Positions 5,946 to 12,064 of a stretch of 16,033 nt of DNA are shown one piece after another. Position 1 is the stretch's first letter; the number at the start of each line of letters is the position of its first letter. The position numbers were made by a program, and so were the translations under genes. This stretch comes from Limiplasma sp031556335 (GTDB lineage: Bacteria > Bacillota > Clostridia > Christensenellales > Aristaeellaceae): assembly GCA_031556335.1 (NCBI GenBank), contig JAVBTE010000028.1, positions 1-16,033 on the forward strand. The letters are read 5' to 3'. A model generated the notes under the pieces. The model was not told where the DNA came from, ran no database searches, and saw nothing but the letters and a program-made list of their open reading frames with translations.

Positions 5946-6797
5946 CTACGTGGGAAACGAGGCCCTGTGAACGCACACCACCCGGTCTTTGCCGGAAAGG
6001 TCGGCATGCACCGTGGGGGCCGCAAAGCCCTCCTGGGCCGCAAAGAGCTCGCAAACCTGGGATGCCTGGGTGTCGCCGATCTCCACGCACAAAAGGCCCC
6101 CGGGCTGAAGCCGAGAGGCGGCCCCGGCGGCGATGGCACGGTAAAACCGAAGGCCGTCCGCGCCGCCGTCCAGGGCCAGCAGGGGTTCGCGCAAGACTTC
6201 CGCCTGGAGGGTTTTGCAGGCTTCGCTTTCAATGTAGGGCGGGTTGGACACGATCAGATCAAAGCGCTCCTTTGGGACGGGCGACCACAGGTCGCCCTGC
6301 AAAAACCGGATGGGGAGGCCCAGGCGTTCGGCGTTTTCCCGGGCCAGGGCCAATGCGTCCGGGCTGACGTCCGTCGCGGTGACCTGGGCCGCCGGGCATT
6401 CGTGTTTCAGGGCCATGGCAATGGCTCCGCTGCCGGTGCACAGGTCCAGCGCCCTTGGGGCGGCCAGGCGGGACAGAAAAGAAAGGGCCAGCTCGCACAG
6501 GGTTTCCGTTTCCGGGCGGGGAATCAGGGCCCGGTCGTCCACGGCAAGGGTCAGGCCATAAAAGCCCTGCTCCCCAAGCAGGTACTGCAAAGGTTCCCTG
6601 GAAGCGCGCGAAAGCAGGAGCGACGCAAAATGCTGCTCCTGCTGTAAAGTCAGTTCCTGGGCGCTGCATAGCGGCAGGGAAAGCCGGGGAATGCCGCACA
6701 CGTGGGAAAGTAGCAGCGCCGCGTCCAGTGGGGCGTCCGGCACGCCGGCGGAGGCAAGGGCCTGGACGGCCCCGGCAAGGGCATGGTGAATGGTCAT
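5946..6797 (-). CDS. prmC: Release factor glutamine methyltransferase PrmC
   Basis: PrmC transfers a methyl group from S-adenosylmethionine to the glutamine of the GGQ motif in release factors. The 283-residue protein has the N-terminal helical substrate-binding domain (about 1-85), LIPRPETE (91-98), the SAM-binding motif DLCTGSG (118-124), an acidic loop TATDVS, and the catalytic NPPY motif (185-188) that contacts the target glutamine. It starts six bases after the stop of yqhQ. No clear Shine-Dalgarno sequence is visible, so expression probably depends on coupling to yqhQ. Its substrate gene prfA is immediately downstream. Confidence 0.95.
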   Translation of the reverse strand: MTIHHALAGAVQALASAGVPDAPLDAALLLSHVCGIPRLSLPLCSAQELTLQQEQHFASLLLSRASREPLQYLLGEQGFYGLTLAVDDRALIPRPETETLCELALSFLSRLAAPRALDLCTGSGAIAMALKHECPAAQVTATDVSPDALALARENAERLGLPIRFLQGDLWSPVPKERFDLIVSNPPYIESEACKTLQAEVLREPLLALDGGADGLRFYRAIAAGAASRLQPGGLLCVEIGDTQASQVCELFAAQEGFAAPTVHADLSGKDRVVCVHRASFPT

Positions 6798-6803
6798 GAA
6801 GGC

Positions 6804-7913
6804 TCAGGTAAGGGGCGAAGGATCGCCCGGGTCAACGGTCTCGGCGGCGTCGGCGGGTTCACCGGCAGCGGCTTCGCCGCCTTCCGGGCGCTGATACGTC
6901 GGGTCGCTGCACCGGTAGTCGGTCAGCACCGCGTAGCCCTCCGGCGTGTAGGTAACCCCATGGCCTTCCTCCGGCATGCCGTGAAGCGCCACGTTCATGG
7001 ATACGATGGCCACCTCCACCATGTCGTCCGTAGGGGGTTTGGTGGTAAGGCGCTGCATTTGCATGCCGGGCCAGCGCAGGGCGCGGACCAAGGGGCTGTT
7101 GTGGTGGGCCAGGCTTTTGAGGGCCTCGTAGCTGATGCCCGCCACAATGGGCAGCAGGGCCAGCCGGCTTAACAGCCGCCAGAGGTAGACATTGCCCTGG
7201 TAGCCGAAAACCGTGAAGAGGGCGATGGAAATGACAAATACGATCAGCAGAAAGCTGGTGCCGCACCGGGGATGCAGCGTGCTGAACCCCTGGGCGTTTT
7301 CCGGGGTGAGAGGCAGGCCGTTTTCGTTGCAGTACACGGTTTTGTGCTCCGCGCCGTGGTACTGGAAGGTGCGGCGCACATCGGGCACCTTGGCGCAAAA
7401 CAGAATATAGCCGATCAAAATGAGAATGCGCAAAACGCCGCTGAGCAAATTGATGAGCCAATTCATTTGGGGATCAGTCCAAAAGCTTTTCAAAAGCCGG
7501 GCGAACAGCTCGGGCACCACAAAAAACAGCCCGATGGACAGCACCACCGCCAGCACGATGGCCACGCCCATCACAATTTTATCAATGCCTTTGCCCAGCT
7601 TTTTGCTGAGCCAAAGCTCAAACTTTGTCGGCTCCTCGTCCAGCATGCCCAGCATTTCCGTGCTTTGCTGCAGGGTGCGCATGCCCATGGAAAGCATGGT
7701 GACCATGTTGACAATGCCCCGCACAAAGGGCCAGCCCATCCAGGGGTTCTTTTCCGCCGGGGAATGGTAGGCGCTGCGTTTCACCACGATGGTTTGGTCC
7801 GGGCGGCGAACGGAAACCGCGATGGCATCCGGCGCTTTCATCATCACGCCTTCCATCACCGCTTGCCCGCCGATATCAACCCGCTTGACGGAATCTTCTT
7901 TTCCTTTGATCAT
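6804..7913 (-). CDS. yqhQ: DUF1385 membrane protein YqhQ
   Basis: This 369-residue integral membrane protein belongs to the DUF1385 family. Its diagnostic motifs include GGQAVMEGVMM near the N-terminus (15-25), YHGAEHK (185-191) and LHPRCGTSF (213-221). Likely membrane segments lie near residues 113-140, 152-174, 220-236 and 245-262. The polar C-terminal tail of about 60 residues ends in a Glu/Ala/Asp-rich stretch. The biochemical function is unknown; the family is widespread in Firmicutes and often sits between rpmE and prmC–prfA, as here. The ATG at 7913 is preceded by AAAGGAA eight bases upstream. It is the first gene of the prmC–prfA–sua5–ywlE run. Confidence 0.93.
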   Translation of the reverse strand: MIKGKEDSVKRVDIGGQAVMEGVMMKAPDAIAVSVRRPDQTIVVKRSAYHSPAEKNPWMGWPFVRGIVNMVTMLSMGMRTLQQSTEMLGMLDEEPTKFELWLSKKLGKGIDKIVMGVAIVLAVVLSIGLFFVVPELFARLLKSFWTDPQMNWLINLLSGVLRILILIGYILFCAKVPDVRRTFQYHGAEHKTVYCNENGLPLTPENAQGFSTLHPRCGTSFLLIVFVISIALFTVFGYQGNVYLWRLLSRLALLPIVAGISYEALKSLAHHNSPLVRALRWPGMQMQRLTTKPPTDDMVEVAIVSMNVALHGMPEEGHGVTYTPEGYAVLTDYRCSDPTYQRPEGGEAAAGEPADAAETVDPGDPSPLT

Positions 7914-8024
7914 ATAGCGAGGTTCCTTTCCGCCGCCAAAAAGGCGGTCAACCTTTTAACTTCTACATCGGCACGGATTTTCCTGCCGGAGACGCGATGG
8001 AAGGGTTTGCCGGAAACGGCAATG
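7914..8024 (-). other. Leader between rpmE terminator and yqhQ
   Basis: No clear promoter is visible here despite the terminator upstream, so the yqhQ operon may depend on read-through from rpmE or on a weak promoter. Two small hairpins occur. CCGCC-AAAAA-GGCGG (7933-7947, plus-strand notation) lies just upstream of the yqhQ ribosome binding site. TTGCCG-GAAA-CGGCAA (8007-8022) lies next to the terminator. A TTGACC at about 7947-7952 resembles a -35 box but has no matching -10. Confidence 0.4.
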
Positions 8025-8060
8025 AAAAAGGGCGGCGGCATCTTTGCCACCCGCCCTTTT
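8025..8060 (-). terminator. Intrinsic terminator after rpmE
   Basis: On the minus strand AAAAGGGCGG pairs with CCGCCCTTTT. An inner GGC/GCC pairing extends the stem, and the hairpin ends in five T. It begins ten bases after the rpmE stop codon. The A-rich 5' side makes it potentially bidirectional. Confidence 0.85.
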
Positions 8061-8070
8061 CATACACGGC

Positions 8071-8271
8071 TTACTCCATGTTGAAACGCTTTTTGAAGCG
8101 ATCCACGCGCCCGCCGCTGTCCACCAGCTTTTGCTTACCGGTAAAGAACGGATGACACTTGGAGCAAATTTCGACCTTCAACTCCGGTTTGACGGAGCCG
8201 GTTTCGAACGTCTCACCGCACACGCAACGAACGGTAGACTTGCCATATTTCGGATGGATCTTTTCTTTCAT
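8071..8271 (-). CDS. rpmE: 50S ribosomal protein L31 (zinc-binding type)
   Basis: The 66-residue protein starts MKEKIHPKYGKSTVRCVCG and ends CSKCHPFFTGKQKLVDSGGR followed by VDRFKKRFNME, the standard bacterial L31 pattern. Four cysteines, C16, C18, C36 and C39, are placed as in zinc-binding L31 of E. coli, so this is the C+ form rather than the zinc-independent paralogue. AGAGGTGA precedes the ATG with normal spacing. The gene is monocistronic or the head of the run: it has its own extended -10 promoter (8324-8352) and a terminator immediately after it. Its location before yqhQ–prmC–prfA is a conserved Firmicutes arrangement. Confidence 0.97.
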   Translation of the reverse strand: MKEKIHPKYGKSTVRCVCGETFETGSVKPELKVEICSKCHPFFTGKQKLVDSGGRVDRFKKRFNME

Positions 8272-8323
8272 GCATTTTCACCTCTTTTGCGCATGCTGTA
8301 TGGGCGATAAAACCGCAAAATGT

Positions 8324-8352
8324 ATTTTATCATACCGGTACGGCGATTGCAA
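8324..8352 (-). promoter_or_regulatory. rpmE promoter (extended -10)
   Basis: On the minus strand TTGCAA (8347-8352), a 17-bp spacer and TGA-TAAAAT (-10 at 8324-8329 with an upstream TG) form a strong sigma-A promoter about 50 bp before the rpmE start. The -35 box is one arm of a perfect inverted repeat, TTGCAAG-TGTTTT-CTTGCAA (8347-8366), which could be an operator or chance. Confidence 0.75.
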
Positions 8353-8392
8353 GTGTTTTCTTGCAAAATGGAGTGCCCAAATAGCGCGCTTT

Positions 8393-8917
8393 ATGATTAA
8401 TATGGAAATGAGAAAAGAAACAATAGACGAAGCCAAACGGTGCCCAAGATGCGGACGGATGGAAAATCAAATCAATAAGGGATACAATCGATCAGGTACA
8501 CAACGCTGCATGTGTAAGGAATGCGGTGTTGCCTATACCATCAGCGAAAAAAACAGAGAGTCTTCCGAAGAAACACAGTCGCTGGCAATAAAGATGTTCT
8601 ATTCGGGAGTGTGCGGTCGTGGTGTTGGGAAGATTTTGGGAATGAACAAGGCGAATGTGTATAACTGGATAAAAAAACGAAGTGACTGTGGGAAACTTTT
8701 CTGAAATTTTCGAACCGGATGAGTTGTACTGGTTCATAAAGCGCAAGCCACGCACAAAACACGTGAAAATGTCTGCTTTCTGACGATGGTAAGCCGTGAA
8801 CCGCGGCAAATAGTCGGGTTTGACGTCGCGTTGGACAAATCGCCTATCCAAATTCAAAACATGGTTGACAATGCACCGCCCGCCTCAAAATATTGTACCG
8901 ATGGTTATTTAGGGTAC
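8393..8917 (+). pseudogene. IS1-like transposase remnant, frameshifted and 3'-truncated
   Basis: The first frame (8393-8704) encodes an InsA-like part. It has a zinc-ribbon with CPRCGR and CMCKECG, followed by a helix-turn-helix segment, GRGVGKILGMNKANVYNWIK. An A7 run at about 8671-8677 then breaks the frame. An InsB-like part continues in a second frame (SEIFEPDELYWFIKRKPRT) and, after another shift near 8756, in a third (MVSREPRQIVGFDVALDKS ... YCTDGYLGY). The aspartates of DEL, GFD and TDG fit a DDE transposase of the IS1 type. Homology ends at GYLGY (about 8914-8917), where the opposite-strand IS1182 fragment begins, so the catalytic C-terminus is missing. IS1 elements use programmed frameshifting, so the first shift might be partly natural, but two shifts plus truncation make this a dead copy. 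The codon use is more AT-rich than its neighbours. Confidence 0.8.
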
Positions 8918-9959
8918 TCTCGGAACCCTTCCCGGTTGGAGGTTCGCCAGGTCAGGTCATGATGTTCGGGACAGACATAAACGTTTCGCTCCGGATCGTA
9001 CCGGAAGCGATATTTCCCCAGGGGTTCTCCCTTGTGGGTATGGCGGCAGTACCCCACAACAGGCTGGATTCCTTGGGTTTTGATTTGGTGACAAGCGGGA
9101 GCGGTGTGGTATCCAGCGTCCACTCCCATGTATTTGGGCAAGAACCCAAGCCTGTTTTCCATATCATTCAAAATATCATTGATTGGGTCTGCATCATTGA
9201 TGTTGGCCGGGGTAATGCGTACATTCACCACAATGTTTGTTTGGCTGTCCACGGTTCGGTGCTCGCTGTAATGGAACCCATCCGGCTTCCCATCCCGATT
9301 GAGCTGGCCGCTGTCCGGGTCGCTTTTTCTTTTTTGCCTCGTGGTGAGTTGTTTTGGATAGCTGTCACTGTCTCGGTCAAAAGACTTCTTCCCCACCTGC
9401 TCCCGCTCCTTTGCAACAGCGGCGTCCAGATCCTCCGGATAGGCCTTGGGCGTTCGTTCCACAGTAACGGTTTGTTTCTTGTACTTGTTGCCTTTGGCTT
9501 TCACATGGGTGGAGTCCGTATACAAAATAGCGCCTCCAACCAAGCTCTTTGCCATGGCTTGCCGCAGGATCTCGTTGAATATCTGCTCTGGAAATGGTTG
9601 TCCCGGAACCGGCGTTTCCGATTCACGCTCAGGGTGGTCGCGTCCGGTGCTCTTTCTGTCACATTCAGACCACAAAACCATTTGTAGGCAATGTTGTAGT
9701 TGATCTCTTCTTCCAGCCGGCTCTCCGAGCGGATACCCTAGAGATATCCCACAAGCAGCATGCGGAACAGAATTTCCGGTTCAATGTCCGGGCGCCCATT
9801 GTTTTCGATGTACAAGGGCGCGCAAACCTTCCGGATCAAGGAAAAGTCTGCGCGTTGGTCGATGCGCCGCAGCAAATGTTCTTGCGGGATCATCTGCTCG
9901 ATGATCACCAATTCGGCGGACTGCTGCTTCTCATGATTCTTTTGTAGCATCATGATCAC
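8905..9959 (-). pseudogene. IS1182-family transposase, broken and 3'-truncated
   Basis: The N-terminal frame (9738-9959) reads MIPQEHLLRRIDQRADFSLI, then LYIENNGRPDIEPEILFRML ... GYL and an in-frame TAG where the family has a tyrosine (LxYGIRS). The same frame then continues GIRSESRLEEEINYNIAYKW up to RFRDN (about 9600). A one-base shift moves to the next frame, PEQIFNEILRQAMAKS ... TDSTHVKAKGNK ... GVDAGYHTAP, ending at FREYPK and a stop at 8905. The DST and DAGYH motifs supply the first two catalytic aspartates; the C-terminal glutamate region is gone. One nonsense change, one frameshift and a 3' truncation make it inactive. An AGGTG ribosome binding site precedes the start. No terminal inverted repeat could be identified by eye. 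Confidence 0.85.
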
Positions 9960-10041
9960 CTACACATGATTCTTTTCCTTATACATTCGACATTTGGACC
10001 CTTTTCTCTTGCTTTTTTCTTCTGTTTTCTTATATTGAAAT

Positions 10042-10098
10042 GACCGCCGACGTTACCGCTGTCGGCGGTCTGAGCCTCCGGCCAACGTCAGAGGCTGT
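10042..10098. terminator. Double hairpin, possibly bidirectional terminator
   Basis: A perfect 10-bp stem, GACCGCCGAC / GTCGGCGGTC, with a nine-base loop (10042-10070) is followed by a 6-bp stem, AGCCTC / GAGGCT (10073-10096), and GTTGTTT. The first hairpin lies just beyond the transposase remnant, the second toward the ABC operon's 3' end. The short T-rich tail suggests plus-strand termination, but it is not a full T run. Confidence 0.5.
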
Positions 10099-10124
10099 TG
10101 TTTATATATGATATGAATTGTCTT

Positions 10125-10143
10125 GGTCGCGCGCAGCGCGGCC
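10125..10143. repeat. GC hairpin downstream of ABC operon
   Basis: GGTCGCGC-GCA-GCGCGGCC forms an 8-bp stem with one T·G pair and a three-base loop. It directly precedes the second copy of the two-hairpin repeat and has no equivalent beside copy 1. No T run follows on either strand. Confidence 0.55.
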
Positions 10144-10149
10144 AATATT

Positions 10150-10212
10150 GGGTCCAGGGCAAAGCCCTGGCGGGGTGCAGGGGCGGCGCCCCTGCGTCGT
10201 TCCCCCGTCCCC
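10150..10212 (-). repeat. Intergenic two-hairpin repeat, copy 2
   Basis: The hairpins CCAGGGC-AAA-GCCCTGG (10154-10170) and GCAGGGGC-GGC-GCCCCTGC (10177-10195) are followed by a C-rich tract, ending two bases from the stop of the second ABC gene. Order, orientation, spacing and the flanking GGGTCCAGGGC and GTCCCCGTC words match copy 1 at 1147-1219. The second stem differs from copy 1 by two base pairs, and both differences keep pairing (TT/AA versus GC/GC). Confidence 0.75.
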
Positions 10213-10213
10213 G

Positions 10214-12064
10214 TCACGCCGTCTTTTCAAACTGGGCGCTGTACAATTCGGCGTAGAAGCCGCCTTTGGCCAGCAGTTCGTCGTGCTTGCCCTGTTCCAC
10301 GATGTCGCCATCCCGCATCACCAGGATGAGGTCCGCGTCGCGAATGGTGGAAAGCCGGTGGGCGATCACAAAGCTGGTGCGGCCCTTCATCAGTTCATCC
10401 ATGCCCTTTTGAATGCGGATCTCCGTGCGGGTATCCACAGAGCTGGTGGCCTCGTCCAGGATCATGATCTTGGGATCGGCCAGCACGGCCCGAGCGATGG
10501 TCAAAAGCTGTTTCTGACCCTGGGAAATGTTGCTTGATTCCTCGTTCAGCTCCATTTGGTAGCTGCCCGGCAGGGTTTTGATGAAGTGGTTGGCGTGGGC
10601 GGTTTTGGCGGCCTCCACCACTTCCTCGTCGGTGGCGGACAGGCGGCCGTAGCGGATGTTCTCCTGAATGGTGCCGCCAAACAGCCAGGTATCCTGCAGC
10701 ACCATGCCAAACAGCTGGCGCAGCTCGCCCCGGTCAAAGTCGCGGATGTCGTGGCCATCCACCCGGATGGCGCCGCCGGTCACGTCGTAAAAGCGCATCA
10801 GCAGCTTGACCATGGTGGTTTTGCCCGCGCCCGTGGGGCCCACAATGGCCACCTTCTGGCCGGGCTGAATGACGCAGCTGAAATCGTTGATGATGGTATG
10901 GTCAGGGTTGTAGCCAAAGCGCACATGGTCGAAGGTGACCTGCCCCGAAATGCCCTGGATGGACACGGGGTTTGGCGCCGATTGCTCCTCCTCCGGCTCT
11001 TCCAGAAACTCGAACACCCGCTCGCTGGCGGCCACGGTGCTTTGCAGCACGCTGGCGATTTGCGCCACCTGGGCAATGGGCTGGTTGAAGGAGCGCACAT
11101 ACTGGATGAACGCCGAGATATCGCCCACGGTGATGGTGCCCACCGCCGCGTAGGCCGCGCCCAGCACCACGGCGGCCACATAGCCCAGGTTGCCGATAAA
11201 GTTCATGATGGGGTGCATCAGCCCGGAAAAGAACTGCGACTTCCAGGCGGAATGGAACAGCTGCTTGTTGGTTTCATCAAAGGTCTTTGTCACGTCGTCC
11301 TGGGCGTTGAAGGCCTTCACCACCACGTGGCCGGCAAACACTTCCTCCACCTGGCCGTTCACGTTCCCAAGGTACGTCTGCTGGCCCACAAAATACTTCT
11401 GGCTGCGCTTCATGGTGAAGCTCATCAGAAACATGGAAATGGGCAGGATGGCCAGGGCCACCAAGGTCATTTGCCAGCTGATGGACAGCATCATGATCAA
11501 AACGCCGATGGCGCTGGCCACGGAGGACACGATCTGGGACAGGCTCTGGTTCATGTTCTGCCCCAGGGTGTCCACGTCGTTGGTGACCCGGCTTAGTACC
11601 TCGCCGTGGGTGGTGTGGTCAAAATAGCTCATGGGCAGGCGGTGTACCTTGGCGGCCAGCTGCTTGCGCAATTCGTAGCTCACCTTTTGGGAGATGCCGC
11701 TCATCACAAACCCTTGCAAAAAATTAAGCAGGGCGCTGACCAGGTACAGCCCGAACAGCCACCAAAGCAAAGAGCCGATCACCCCGAAATCGATGCCGGG
11801 GCCGCCGCTGATTTTGCCCATGATGCCCTTGAACATCTCTGTGGTGATGGCGCCCATTCTTTTGGGGCCCACCACGCCGAACACCGCGCCCCCAGTGGAC
11901 AGAAGCACCACCAGCAGCAGGCTCCAGCGGTACCCGGCCAGATATTTCAGCAGCTTGCCAAAGGAACGCTTAAAATCCTTGGGTTTCTCCCCCGGGCCCA
12001 TGGGGCCGTGGCCCGGGCCGCCCATGGGAGCGCGACGAACGGGTTTGCTCTGTTTATTTTGCAT
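10214..12064 (-). CDS. ABC exporter half-transporter, catalytically consensus partner
   Basis: This 616-residue half-transporter has an N-terminal Gly/Pro/Met-rich cytoplasmic lead (about 1-28), six membrane helices (about 45-345) and a nucleotide-binding domain (about 375-610). Walker A is GPTGAGKTT (409-417), Walker B IMILDE with catalytic E538, and the H-loop histidine is H569 (AHRLST). The signature motif is ISQGQ (513-517) instead of LSGGQ. This matches the TM288-type subunit of heterodimeric exporters: canonical Walker B and H-loop but altered signature. The start at 12064 has AAAGGAGG upstream and overlaps the preceding ABC gene by 11 bases, so the two are coupled and should form one transporter. 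The substrate is unknown; relatives export drugs or lipophilic compounds. The gene ends two bases before the two-hairpin repeat. Confidence 0.93.
   Translation of the reverse strand: MQNKQSKPVRRAPMGGPGHGPMGPGEKPKDFKRSFGKLLKYLAGYRWSLLLVVLLSTGGAVFGVVGPKRMGAITTEMFKGIMGKISGGPGIDFGVIGSLLWWLFGLYLVSALLNFLQGFVMSGISQKVSYELRKQLAAKVHRLPMSYFDHTTHGEVLSRVTNDVDTLGQNMNQSLSQIVSSVASAIGVLIMMLSISWQMTLVALAILPISMFLMSFTMKRSQKYFVGQQTYLGNVNGQVEEVFAGHVVVKAFNAQDDVTKTFDETNKQLFHSAWKSQFFSGLMHPIMNFIGNLGYVAAVVLGAAYAAVGTITVGDISAFIQYVRSFNQPIAQVAQIASVLQSTVAASERVFEFLEEPEEEQSAPNPVSIQGISGQVTFDHVRFGYNPDHTIINDFSCVIQPGQKVAIVGPTGAGKTTMVKLLMRFYDVTGGAIRVDGHDIRDFDRGELRQLFGMVLQDTWLFGGTIQENIRYGRLSATDEEVVEAAKTAHANHFIKTLPGSYQMELNEESSNISQGQKQLLTIARAVLADPKIMILDEATSSVDTRTEIRIQKGMDELMKGRTSFVIAHRLSTIRDADLILVMRDGDIVEQGKHDELLAKGGFYAELYSAQFEKTA

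Larger units (their letters stand above)
8393..9959. mobile_element. Composite of two insertion-sequence remnants
   Basis: The region between the rpmE promoter and the hairpins at 10042 consists of an IS1-like fragment on the plus strand and an IS1182-like fragment on the minus strand. Their truncated 3' ends meet at about 8914-8917 (GTAC is shared by both reading patterns). The outer ends may lie near 8370 and 10030, but no inverted repeats or target duplications were confirmed. Confidence 0.65.
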
